DNA of 38,172 nucleotides from UBA4719 sp035654835. Its GTDB lineage: Bacteria > Actinomycetota > Actinomycetes > Actinomycetales > Dermatophilaceae. The stretch spans positions 1 through 38,172 of the forward strand of contig DASRVZ010000008.1 of the NCBI GenBank assembly GCA_035654835.1, read 5' to 3'. Below are positions 1 to 6,881 of this stretch, in pieces. How positions within the stretch are numbered: position 1 is the first letter of the stretch; each line of letters starts with the position of its first letter. The translations under genes and the position numbers were made by a program. Below the pieces are notes generated by a model. The model was not told the DNA's origin. It made no database searches and saw only the letters and a list, made by a program, of their open reading frames with translations.

Positions 1-141
1 GCCCAGGCGGACGTCGACGAGCGGTGGTGGCACTACACGCAGATGGCTGGCATGGAGCGGACCGTGCCGCGCGAGGAGCCACTCCCGGAGACAGCCAAGG
101 CAGAGCCGACTATTGCGTTGCCTGAGTTTCCGACGACCTAG
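1..141 (+). CDS. C-terminal end of an unidentified protein (partial)
   Basis: Frame 1 is open from the window edge to a TAG at 139-141 and gives 46 residues. The stretch around DERWWHYTQMAGMERTVP looks like real protein, with a Trp-rich start and an acidic, Pro-rich end. The gene begins outside the window. It lies upstream of the phasin gene on the same strand, with a 162-base gap that contains a promoter-like sequence, so it is probably a separate transcription unit. I do not recognise the family. Confidence 0.55.
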   Translation, partial: AQADVDERWWHYTQMAGMERTVPREEPLPETAKAEPTIALPEFPTT

Positions 142-222
142 GCAATAGACGTGGACCTCCCGGCGTGGAGTGGTGCTCATTGGGCACCGCTTCATGACCG
201 GGAGTTTTGTCTCCCCAGATGC

Positions 223-259
223 TTGACATAGTTTGCACGTGGTGCTTATGGTGTGCACA
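223..259 (+). promoter_or_regulatory. Promoter with palindromic operator candidate upstream of the phasin gene
   Basis: TTGACA at 223-228 is a perfect -35 hexamer, followed after 18 bases by TATGGT at 247-252 as a plausible -10. Between the two lies GCACGTGGTGC (235-245), an inverted repeat with arms GCAC and GTGC, and just after the -10 lies the 8-base palindrome TGTGCACA (252-259). An operator overlapping the promoter of a phasin gene would suit control by the PhaR-like XRE protein encoded two genes downstream. That link is inference. Confidence 0.5.
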
Positions 260-303
260 GTGCCGGAGAGGCCGTGCACCTGCGTCACCTCAGGGAGTCC
301 ACG

Positions 304-618
304 ATGGCAACACCGGCCACCAACACCAAGGCCACCCCCACGACCGAGGTCCCCGCGGCCGCCCAGAAGCTCCGCGAACAGCTGCTCTCGACCGTGCGTC
401 AGAGTCAGCAGCTCTCCATCGACGCCGCCCAGACCCTGGCCAAGGCCGCGTCGGTCCTTCCCGTCATGGAGCTGCCGACGGTTCCTGGCCTCCCCACCCT
501 GCCTGGCGTCGAAGCCGTGACCCGCTACACGTTCGACGTCGCGGCCGACCTGCTCACGGCGCAGCGCGACTACGCTCTGCAGCTGGCCACCGTGTTCGCG
601 CCCGCGAAGTCCGTCTGA
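304..618 (+). CDS. Phasin-like PHA granule-associated protein
   Basis: A 104-residue protein with a Thr/Ala/Pro-rich N-terminus, then amphipathic helical segments (about residues 20-50 and 75-100) rich in Ala, Leu and Gln around a short Pro-rich hinge (VMELPTVPGLPTLPG). This is the layout of small actinobacterial phasins, which coat PHA granules and limit their coalescence. The start at 304 has GGGAG at 293-297, six bases upstream; an in-frame ATG at 253 is less likely because it lies against the promoter-like region. The gene is followed after 16 bases by an XRE regulator and then phaC, which supports the granule role. Heparin-binding haemagglutinin-like proteins have a similar composition, so the phasin call depends partly on context. 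Confidence 0.7.
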   Translation: MATPATNTKATPTTEVPAAAQKLREQLLSTVRQSQQLSIDAAQTLAKAASVLPVMELPTVPGLPTLPGVEAVTRYTFDVAADLLTAQRDYALQLATVFAPAKSV

Positions 619-634
619 TCTTTACTCCGCTTCG

Positions 635-1018
635 ATGATGGAGAACACGGAAGAGCCGACCGCAGCAGATGACAAGTCGACCCTGCTGGGGGCGTTCATC
701 CGTGCGCAGCGACAGATGGCCAATCTGTCGCTGCGACAGCTGTCCGCGCTGACCGAGGTCTCCAATCCGTACCTGAGCCAGGTGGAGCGGGGGCTGCACG
801 AGCCATCCGTCCGGGTGCTCAGGTCGATCGCAGACGCGTTGAACGTGTCCGCGGAGACGCTGTTCGAGCATGCGGGACTGATCAACAGCACCCAAAAGCT
901 GGACGACGAAGCGACCGAGACTGCCATCCGGGACGACCGTAGACTGACCGAAACTCAACGCCGGGCACTGCTCAGCGTCTACAGCAGTTATGTTGAGGCG
1001 AACGCCGAGGAGCAATAA
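635..1018 (+). CDS. XRE-family regulator, PhaR-like
   Basis: A 127-residue DNA-binding protein. Residues about 18-77 form a Cro/C1-type helix-turn-helix (LGAFIRAQRQMANLSLRQLS, then VSNPYLSQVERG, then IADALNVSAETLFEHAG), the canonical five-helix pattern with the recognition helix around SNPYLSQVE. The acidic C-terminal tail has no recognised ligand domain. Two adjacent ATGs (635, 638) could serve as start. It sits between the phasin gene and phaC. Small XRE proteins at this position in actinobacterial PHA clusters are thought to repress phasin and synthase expression until a granule or monomer signal releases them. That role is inferred from position. Confidence 0.75.
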   Translation: MMENTEEPTAADDKSTLLGAFIRAQRQMANLSLRQLSALTEVSNPYLSQVERGLHEPSVRVLRSIADALNVSAETLFEHAGLINSTQKLDDEATETAIRDDRRLTETQRRALLSVYSSYVEANAEEQ

Positions 1019-1072
1019 GCCCTCCCCGGTTATGCACCTGTCTTCTCGCTCAAGGCCGCATAGGAGTCCACC

Positions 1073-2803
1073 ATGAAGCCAGAATCACGTCCCGAGTCAG
1101 CCGGTCAGTCGATCCTCGAACGTCTGGGCATCGCTGAGGACCCGTTGGTCGCCATCGACCCAGTCTCGTTCCTGAGGTCACTCGCCTCGGCCGGTATCGC
1201 GCTGGTGAAGGATCCGGGCGCCGCGGCCGGTGTCGCCGCGGCCAACGCTCGGTTGGCGATCGGTTCTGCCGCAGCCGTCCGGGCATCCGCGGGGCGCGCG
1301 ATCGGGAGCGAGACGGCCGGGCCGGTGTCTCCGGCAGCCGGCGACAAACGGTTCGCCGACCCGGCATACGCCGAGAATCCGTTGTACTTCCTGCTGGCCC
1401 AGGAATACCTGCTGAGCGGTCAGCTGGCCACCGAGCTGCTCGATGCGGCGGCGCTGGAGACGGTTCAGGACACCAAGGCTCGATTCGCCGCCAAGTTCAT
1501 CCACGACGCCCTCGCGCCCACCAACACCCTGCTGGGCAACCCTGCGGCGCTCCGGGCGGCCTTCGATACCGGGGGCAAGAGCGTCGTCAGGGGAGCGAAG
1601 AACATGCTGGACGACCTGCTCCACAACGGAGGCTGGCCCTCCCAGGTGGACAGCACCGGGTTCGAGGTCGGCGTCAACATGGCCGCCACGCCGGGTGCGG
1701 TCGTCTACCGCAGCGACCTGATCGAGCTGATCCAGTACACGCCGCAGAGCGAGCAGGTGCACTCGGTGCCGCTGTTGTTCTGCCCGCCGTGGATCAACAA
1801 GTACTACATCATGGATCTGGCACCCGGTAAGAGCCTGATCGAGTGGGCGGTCCAGCACGGTCACACCTGCTTCGCGATCAGCTACCGCAACCCCGATGCC
1901 TCGATGCGTGACCTGGGCTTTGAGGACTACCTGCGCCAGGGCCCGCTGGATGCGGTCCGGGTCGTTCGCGAGATCACCGGTGCCGCCGAGGTCAACACCG
2001 TCTCGGTGTGCCTGGGGGGGACCCTGACCGCCATCGCGTTGGCACAGAACGCTGCCATCGGCGATCGTTCGATCAAGTCCGCCACGTTCCTGAACACGCA
2101 CACGGACTTCACCGTCCCGGGCGCTCTGGGCATCTTCACCGATGAGGCAACGGTCGCCGGTCTCGAGAAACAGATGGCCAAGGATGGCTTCCTTGACTCG
2201 GGCAAGATGTCGCACACCTTTGATGCGTTGCGTGCCAACGACCTGGTGTTCTCATACGTCGTGAACAACTGGCTGCTGGGCAAGAAACCGCCGGCTTTCG
2301 ACCTGCTGGTCTGGAACCAGGACAGCACCCGGATGCCGGCCAAGATGCACTCGCAATACCTTCGATCGTGCTATCTCAACAACGAGTTCGCCCGCGGAGA
2401 GTTCGAGGTCGACGGGCACAAGCTCCAGCCGGGCAAGGTCGACATCGACACCTATGTGCTTGCCGCGGTGGACGACCACATCGTCCCGTGGGTCTCGGGC
2501 TACAAGACCACCCAGCTCTTCGGCGGCGACAATCGGTTCGTCCTCAGCACGTCTGGACACATCGCCGGGATCGTCAACCCACCCAACCCCAAGGCAAAGC
2601 ACTGGACCAACGACGACCACCCGGCTGATCCGCAGGAGTGGAAAGATGGCGCCGAGCTCCAGGCCGGCACCTGGTGGGAGGACTGGACCGCCTGGATCGC
2701 CACACAGGGCGGTCCCAAAGTCAAGGCCCCCCGAAAGCCGGGGAGCAAGGATCACCCCCCGATCGAAGATGCCCCCGGCATCTACGTGCGCGCTCGCGCA
2801 TGA
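1073..2803 (+). CDS. phaC: Class I-type poly(3-hydroxyalkanoate) synthase PhaC
   Basis: A 576-residue enzyme that polymerises (R)-3-hydroxyacyl-CoA into PHA at the granule surface. The lipase-like box SVCLGG places the nucleophile at Cys313. The other catalytic residues are Asp468 (in DDHIVPW) and His496 (in SGHIAGIVNPP). The N-terminal PhaC domain contains NPLYFLLAQEYLL and the SVDLIxL-type region is present as YRSDLIELIQYTP. Length is usual for a self-sufficient class I synthase, and no phaE or phaR subunit gene is adjacent. The start at 1073 has AGGAG at 1062-1066. The stop overlaps the ATG of the next gene (ATGA), implying translational coupling to the depolymerase-like protein. Substrate chain-length preference cannot be read from the sequence. 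Confidence 0.95.
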   Translation: MKPESRPESAGQSILERLGIAEDPLVAIDPVSFLRSLASAGIALVKDPGAAAGVAAANARLAIGSAAAVRASAGRAIGSETAGPVSPAAGDKRFADPAYAENPLYFLLAQEYLLSGQLATELLDAAALETVQDTKARFAAKFIHDALAPTNTLLGNPAALRAAFDTGGKSVVRGAKNMLDDLLHNGGWPSQVDSTGFEVGVNMAATPGAVVYRSDLIELIQYTPQSEQVHSVPLLFCPPWINKYYIMDLAPGKSLIEWAVQHGHTCFAISYRNPDASMRDLGFEDYLRQGPLDAVRVVREITGAAEVNTVSVCLGGTLTAIALAQNAAIGDRSIKSATFLNTHTDFTVPGALGIFTDEATVAGLEKQMAKDGFLDSGKMSHTFDALRANDLVFSYVVNNWLLGKKPPAFDLLVWNQDSTRMPAKMHSQYLRSCYLNNEFARGEFEVDGHKLQPGKVDIDTYVLAAVDDHIVPWVSGYKTTQLFGGDNRFVLSTSGHIAGIVNPPNPKAKHWTNDDHPADPQEWKDGAELQAGTWWEDWTAWIATQGGPKVKAPRKPGSKDHPPIEDAPGIYVRARA

Positions 2804-3576
2804 GCCGGCCCGGATCAATTCGAGTCGAGTCACGACGGCTCAGCTTCCAAGGCCTCCAGATCGCGATGCAGGTCGCGGGCGAGGGCCCGCCCCTGCTCCT
2901 GATCAACGGGATGACCAGGCCGCAACAGAGCTGGGAACCCTTCACCCGGCTGCTGACCGGGCGAACCGTCGTCACCTTCGACGCGCCCGGTGTTGGGGAC
3001 AGCCCCAATGCGGTGCTTCCCCTGTCCATGGCCGGGCACGCCGCCCTTGCGGTGGCGGTGCTCGACGCCGCTGGTCTGGCTGAGGCGGACGTCCTCGGAT
3101 ACTCCCACGGCGGGGCCGTCGCGCAACAGCTGGCGTGCGACGTCCCAGACAGGGTGCGCCGGTTGGTCCTCGTCGCGACCTCGTGCGGCGTCGGTGCAAC
3201 CCCGAGTCGCGGGCGAGCCATCCTGAGCGGCGTTGGGTCGCTCGCCGACGAGAGTCCCTGGCACTTCGATGACGCTCTGGGCCTGCTCTGGCAGTCGCTG
3301 GCAATCTCGAGCTGGTCGAGCATCTCGTTCCTCGGTGCCATCAGCGCTCCCACCCTCGTCGTATCTGGCACTCACGACAGTGTCGTTCCCCCGGCAAACA
3401 GCCGAGTGCTGGCCCGACGCATCCCCAACGCATCGTTGGTCCTGCTGCCTGCTGGCCACGACCTCCAGCGCGCCGAACACGCCACGGCGCTCGCGCGCAC
3501 TGTCGAGAACTTCCTCCAAACCACCTGGCCACCGATCAAGGAAGAGGGACAAGACCATGGCTTATCTGCGCTTTGA
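2800..3576 (+). CDS. phaZ: Alpha/beta hydrolase, PhaZ-like intracellular PHA depolymerase
   Basis: A 258-residue alpha/beta hydrolase. The oxyanion strand is LLLINGMTR, the nucleophile elbow is GYSHGG (Ser102), the acid is Asp193 in GTHDSVVP and the base is His220 in PAGHDL. The stretch FDAPGVGDSP through GGAVAQQLA...VPDRVRRLVLVATSCG follows the pattern of the intracellular medium-chain-length PHA depolymerase of Pseudomonas. At 258 residues it is slightly shorter than those enzymes (about 280). It overlaps phaC by four bases (ATGA) and its 3' end overlaps the SDR start by 20 bases, so the three genes are one operon. The usual role is release of hydroxyacid monomers from stored PHA. A general esterase of the same fold cannot be excluded. 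Confidence 0.75.
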   Translation: MSRPGSIRVESRRLSFQGLQIAMQVAGEGPPLLLINGMTRPQQSWEPFTRLLTGRTVVTFDAPGVGDSPNAVLPLSMAGHAALAVAVLDAAGLAEADVLGYSHGGAVAQQLACDVPDRVRRLVLVATSCGVGATPSRGRAILSGVGSLADESPWHFDDALGLLWQSLAISSWSSISFLGAISAPTLVVSGTHDSVVPPANSRVLARRIPNASLVLLPAGHDLQRAEHATALARTVENFLQTTWPPIKEEGQDHGLSAL

Positions 3577-4465
3577 CGGACGTGTGGCCATCATCACCGG
3601 CGCCGGTGGCGGCCTTGGGCGCTCGCACGCGCTCGAGCTCGCGCGTCGTGGAGCTCACGTTCTGGTGAACGACCTGGGTGGGGCACTCGACGGCAGCGGC
3701 TCCTCGATGTCGGCAGCCGACAGAGTCGTCGACGAGATCACCGCCTTCGGTGGCATCGCGGTACCCAACCACGACAGCGTGGCCACGTCGGACGGCGGGC
3801 AGGCGATCGTGCAGGCCGCGCTGGACGCCTTCGGCCGGGTCGACGTGCTGGTCAACAACGCCGGCATCTTGAGGGACAAGGCCTTCCACAAGATGGACCA
3901 CACCATGATCGACCCGGTGATCGACGTCCACCTCAAGGGAGCTCTGTACGTCAGCCAGCCGGCGCTTCGTCTGATGCGCGAGCAGGGCTACGGCCGAATC
4001 ATCAACACCAGCTCCGCCTCCGGACTGTTCGGGAACTTCGGCCAGGCCAACTACGGCGCGGCCAAGGCCGGTCTGGCCGGGCTGACCCGCGTCCTTTCGA
4101 TCGAAGGTGCCAGCCATGGCATCAAGGTCAATGCCATCGCGCCGATTGCATCGACCCGGATGACCCAGGACATTCTGGGAGACCTTGCCCTCAAGGTCTC
4201 GCCCGAGTCCGTGAGCCCGCTGGTGGCCTACCTTGCGCACGAGGAGTGCTCGGTCACCGGACACATTTATTCCGTGGCGGGTGGCCGGGTTGCCAGGATC
4301 TTCGTCGCCGAGACGCACGGCGTCGTGCTCCCCGAGAACACCGCCGAGGCTGTCCGCGACAACCTGTCACTCATCGACGAGCTGGATGCCGAGGGCTACC
4401 ACCACCCTGCGTCGCTGGACGACGAGACCATGATCATCGCCCAGGCGCTGTTGAACGTCTCCTGA
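3557..4465 (+). CDS. SDR dehydrogenase, MFE-2-type (3R)-hydroxyacyl-CoA dehydrogenase-like
   Basis: A 302-residue short-chain dehydrogenase/reductase. The cofactor motif TGAGGGLG is at residues 14-21, NNAG at 100-103, and the catalytic triad is Ser153, Tyr166, Lys170 in the context GNFGQANYGAAKAG. That context and the NDLGGALDG segment are typical of the dehydrogenase part of peroxisomal multifunctional enzyme 2, which interconverts (3R)-hydroxyacyl-CoA and 3-ketoacyl-CoA. (3R)-hydroxyacyl-CoA is exactly the substrate of PhaC, so this protein plausibly supplies or recovers PHA monomers from beta-oxidation, standing in for PhaB. The start at 3557 has GAGGG about eight bases upstream and lies inside the end of phaZ in another frame. 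Asp39 after the second strand suggests NAD rather than NADP. Confidence 0.8.
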   Translation: MAYLRFDGRVAIITGAGGGLGRSHALELARRGAHVLVNDLGGALDGSGSSMSAADRVVDEITAFGGIAVPNHDSVATSDGGQAIVQAALDAFGRVDVLVNNAGILRDKAFHKMDHTMIDPVIDVHLKGALYVSQPALRLMREQGYGRIINTSSASGLFGNFGQANYGAAKAGLAGLTRVLSIEGASHGIKVNAIAPIASTRMTQDILGDLALKVSPESVSPLVAYLAHEECSVTGHIYSVAGGRVARIFVAETHGVVLPENTAEAVRDNLSLIDELDAEGYHHPASLDDETMIIAQALLNVS

Positions 4466-4749
4466 GACTGAGGCCATGGGTCGCCAAGACCTGGTGATCT
4501 AAGCGGCCTCAACACAGGTGCGATGACGTCGAAACGGCCTCCGGGTTGGGCCATCCCTGAGTCATAGGTCACAGCGAAGCCGACCATGTGTCGACCTGTA
4601 CCCAGTAACCCCGGCGGACCTTGTTTGGCGCTTTGAGGCGATCTCTCCTCCGCCGCGGGGGTTCCTGCGCTGGTCACGGCACTGTCAGGGCCCTGACCGG
4701 TAGGCGTCGCGGAAGCCCGATCAGGGGCCGCGACATTCTCGTGGCGGCC

Positions 4750-4789
4750 CTGCGAATACCGAATCATGGCACTGCGAATACCGAATCAT
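4750..4789. repeat. Two 18-base direct repeats, 22-base period
   Basis: CTGCGAATACCGAATCAT occurs at 4750-4767 and again, identically, at 4772-4789. The 22-base period is close to two helical turns, so proteins bound at both copies would lie on the same face of the DNA. The repeats are about 160-200 bases upstream of the CxxCH protein start and are the only such pair in this gap. They could be operator sites for its promoter; this is inference. Confidence 0.7.
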
Positions 4790-4937
4790 TGTGATGATTT
4801 TACGTCGCGTTCGCTGGCATATGCCGTATTTGTACCCATGGAGGGATGGTGAGATCTGACGGACCGACGAGACTGGTGTTGTCAACAGGTGTGCTCGGGG
4901 TCCGCCCGGGACCTTTTGACGGAACACGAAGATCCAT

Positions 4938-4942
4938 GGAGG
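4938..4942 (+). promoter_or_regulatory. Ribosome binding site that decides a TTG start
   Basis: GGAGG at 4938-4942 lies five bases before TTG at 4948. The in-frame ATG at 4936 overlaps this sequence and has no purine-rich sequence at the right distance. Starting at TTG also gives a clean signal peptide. Confidence 0.65.
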
Positions 4943-4947
4943 ACCCT

Positions 4948-5646
4948 TTGCGAATCTTTAGCTTGAAGAGAAAGAACATCCCCAAGGTCGCGGTGCTCGC
5001 GACAGGTCTGACCGCAGCCGTCGTGGCGGCCACGATGAACATCGCGCCCGCGCAGGCTTTCCCCAGCTACGCGTCGGCCTGCAACTCCTGTCACACGGCC
5101 GGCGGCTCTGTGTCAGCGACACCAAGCAGCGCCACCCTGGCGCCCGGTGCCGCCTACACGGTCGCACTCGTCTTCACTGGAGGCACCAGCCCCGATGGGT
5201 ACTGGGTCTCCGGTAACGGCGCGAGCGTCACTGCCAGTGATGCGGGTCCGGTGTCGATGGTGGCCCCGGCAGCTGCGGGTAGCTACACCTACACCGTGTG
5301 GATGCGCTCGGGCGTGGTGGCTAGCACCACGTACTCGATCACCGTCGCCCCGCCGGTGACCACCACGACGCCGCCGGTCACCACCACGACGCCGCCGGTC
5401 ACCACGACCACGGAGCCGCCGGTCACCACGACCACGGAGCCGCCGGTCACCACGACCACGGAGCCGCCGGTCAAGGGTGACAAGGGCCACCACGGTGATG
5501 ACGGTGACCACGGTGACGACGGCGACCAGGGTGACGACGACGACCAGGGTGACGACAGCCACCACGGTGATCACAGCCACCACGGTGATGGCGGCCACCA
5601 CAGCTGGTTCGACAGTGTCACCAGCTGGTTCAGCTGGTTCAACTAG
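4948..5646 (+). CDS. Secreted CxxCH protein with Thr/Pro repeats and Asp/His-rich tail
   Basis: A 232-residue exported protein. Residues 1-37 are a signal peptide: RIFSLKRKN, a hydrophobic core, then APAQA with likely cleavage before Phe38. Directly after comes CNSCH (residues 45-49), a haem-c-type or metal-binding motif, followed by a beta-rich domain to about residue 133 (PGAAYTVALVF, GSYTYTVWMRSG) that resembles the Reeler / choice-of-anchor-V type of extracellular domain. Five PPVTTTT(E) repeats (nucleotides 5350-5472) form a stiff linker. The tail (about 5473-5606) is built of GDxG and SHHGD steps and holds many His and Asp residues, suited to metal binding. The last residues are Trp/Phe-rich (WFDSVTSWFSWFN). 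No LPXTG signal is visible. The adjacent ZIP transporter suggests a metal-related role. Function is not established. Confidence 0.75.
   Translation: MRIFSLKRKNIPKVAVLATGLTAAVVAATMNIAPAQAFPSYASACNSCHTAGGSVSATPSSATLAPGAAYTVALVFTGGTSPDGYWVSGNGASVTASDAGPVSMVAPAAAGSYTYTVWMRSGVVASTTYSITVAPPVTTTTPPVTTTTPPVTTTTEPPVTTTTEPPVTTTTEPPVKGDKGHHGDDGDHGDDGDQGDDDDQGDDSHHGDHSHHGDGGHHSWFDSVTSWFSWFN
5350..5472 (+). repeat. In-frame PPVTTTT(E) coding repeats
   Basis: Five consecutive copies of a 21-24 base unit encode PPVTTTT, with a Glu added in the last three. The last copies are nearly identical at the nucleotide level, so copy number could vary by slippage. They encode a Thr/Pro linker of the kind that is often O-glycosylated in actinobacterial surface proteins. 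Confidence 0.85.
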
Positions 5647-5688
5647 TTCAACTAGTTCAGCTAGTCGGTTAGCCGACAACTGAACCAG

Positions 5689-5749
5689 GCACGGGCTGCT
5701 TGATCATCGAAGAACTTGCGAGAGTTCGACGATGACAAGCGGCCCGTGC
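5689..5749. terminator. Long imperfect hairpin between convergent genes, likely bidirectional terminator
   Basis: The sequence reads GCACGGGCTGCTTG...TCATCG..GAAC, a short loop, then GTTC..CGATGA..CAAGCGGCCCGTGC. The arms match over almost their full length (about 24 of 27 positions, with one bulge). It sits between the stop of the CxxCH protein gene (5646) and the stop of the ZIP gene (5802), so it could end transcription from both sides. No clear T tract follows. The unusual length also allows a mobile-element remnant. Confidence 0.55.
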
Positions 5750-5801
5750 TGCGTTGGCGACCCTGCTTGATCGAGCCCGTCGGTCAACGGTTCCTGGTGG
5801 G

Positions 5802-6698
5802 CTACACCCCAGCTGCGATGACGATGCCATCAGTGAGGAATCCGGCGACCAAGCCCAGAAGCAGCCCATAGGCCAACAGGTCTGGGCGTCTGGTCCGGGC
5901 CGCGATGCCGACCAGCTGGGTGACGACATACAGGATCGATCCGGCGGCCAAGGTCAGGAAGATGACGCTGACGGGTTCGCTGGTGAACTGGTGACCCACG
6001 AGTGTTCCCACGAAGGTGGGCCCGCCCCCGATGGCGCCCATCGCCAACAGGAAGCCCCAGGTCGGACGAAGCGGCTTGCCCTCGGGGTCGAGGTCGCCGG
6101 CAAGGGGCGCAACGATGCCGAAGCCCTCGGTTGCGTTGTGCAGGCCGAAGCCGATGACCAGCAGCAGGGCGAGGGAGATCTCACCGCTGGCGGCCGACTG
6201 ACCGATGGCCAGGCCCTCGGCGAAGTTGTGCAGGCCGATACCCACCGCAATCAGCAGCGAGAGCCGGCGCGCGGCGGACCATGTGGCCATCCGGCTCGGG
6301 CGTCCGGCTTTGGCCTCGGTGACGCCCATGGCCCCCGGGCCATGGCGAACCTGGTCTTCCAGGTTTGTCCGTGCCAATGGGGACTGTTGCGCCATCCAGC
6401 GTTCGTAGTACACCAGCGCCAACTGGCCGGCGCCCAAGCCGACAACGAAAAGCGCGCCGTAGCCCGCAGCCACTCCCAGCCCACCCTTGCCTTCGTGCAC
6501 CGAGGTCAGGGCTTCATCGATGGGAGTCCACGCGGCGGAGAGCACGTCCCAGAAGAGAAAGAGCAGCACGCCGATGGCGGTGGCGTTCAGCACGGCACGA
6601 AGCGCTGGTGCGGGTGTGCGCAGCCTGCCGATCGGCAACCCCAACAAGATGGTGACGCCGGCGATGAAGCCAAGCAGCAGGGTCGACGTCAAGCTCAC
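5802..6698 (-). CDS. ZIP-family divalent metal transporter
   Basis: A 298-residue inner-membrane protein with about eight hydrophobic segments. The family signatures are clear: HNFAEG (His157, Asn158, Glu161) in the fourth helix and HNATEG (His187, Asn188, Glu191) in the fifth, which form the metal pathway in ZIP transporters. A His/Glu-containing loop follows the third helix. ZIP proteins import Zn, Fe or Mn; the specific metal cannot be read here. The start is GTG at 6698, with GAGGA seven bases before it. An IdeR/DtxR-like box 52-70 bases upstream suggests repression when iron or manganese is plentiful, favouring Fe or Mn uptake over Zn. The convergent neighbour encodes the His/Asp-rich exported protein. 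Confidence 0.88.
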   Translation of the reverse strand: MSLTSTLLLGFIAGVTILLGLPIGRLRTPAPALRAVLNATAIGVLLFLFWDVLSAAWTPIDEALTSVHEGKGGLGVAAGYGALFVVGLGAGQLALVYYERWMAQQSPLARTNLEDQVRHGPGAMGVTEAKAGRPSRMATWSAARRLSLLIAVGIGLHNFAEGLAIGQSAASGEISLALLLVIGFGLHNATEGFGIVAPLAGDLDPEGKPLRPTWGFLLAMGAIGGGPTFVGTLVGHQFTSEPVSVIFLTLAAGSILYVVTQLVGIAARTRRPDLLAYGLLLGLVAGFLTDGIVIAAGV

Positions 6699-6749
6699 TG
6701 GTGTTCCTCAACATTCACTCGTCGCGCGGGGCTGGAGCGCCCTCCTGAC

Positions 6750-6768
6750 TAAGATAAGGCTTACCTAA
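6750..6768. promoter_or_regulatory. IdeR/DtxR-like operator
   Basis: TAAGATAAGGCTTACCTAA matches the IdeR/DtxR consensus TTAGGTTAGGCTAACCTAA at 15 of 19 positions, including the central GGCT and the whole right half-site except one base. It lies between the divergent ZIP (start 6698) and PAP2 phosphatase genes, nearer the ZIP gene. IdeR and DtxR are Fe(II)-dependent repressors in actinobacteria. The match and position make it a strong candidate operator; binding itself is untested. Confidence 0.65.
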
Positions 6769-6881
6769 CTTCGTATTCAAGTTGATGGTGCTCCGGGGAG
6801 GTGTGCCACTGCCCACACCGCTGCAGCCTGAGGATCGTCCTCCCACAATTCACCCAGAAACGCATGTCAGGCTGCAACACC

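Larger units (their letters stand above)
4466..4947. other. Intergenic region without a gene, containing direct repeats
   Basis: No convincing coding region is seen on either strand. Close to the PHA operon end there is a loose inverted repeat (GAGGCC near 4470 and GGCCTC near 4507) that could act in termination but has no T tract. The clear structure is the pair of 18-base direct repeats at 4750-4789, described separately. The last 100 bases form the leader of the secreted CxxCH protein. Confidence 0.5.

Noticed and set aside
5113..5679. A 188-codon minus-strand frame across the repeat region of the CxxCH gene
   Set aside because: It is a mirror of the Thr/Pro and Asp/His repeats in another frame and shows only low-complexity Val/Arg/Gly repeats.
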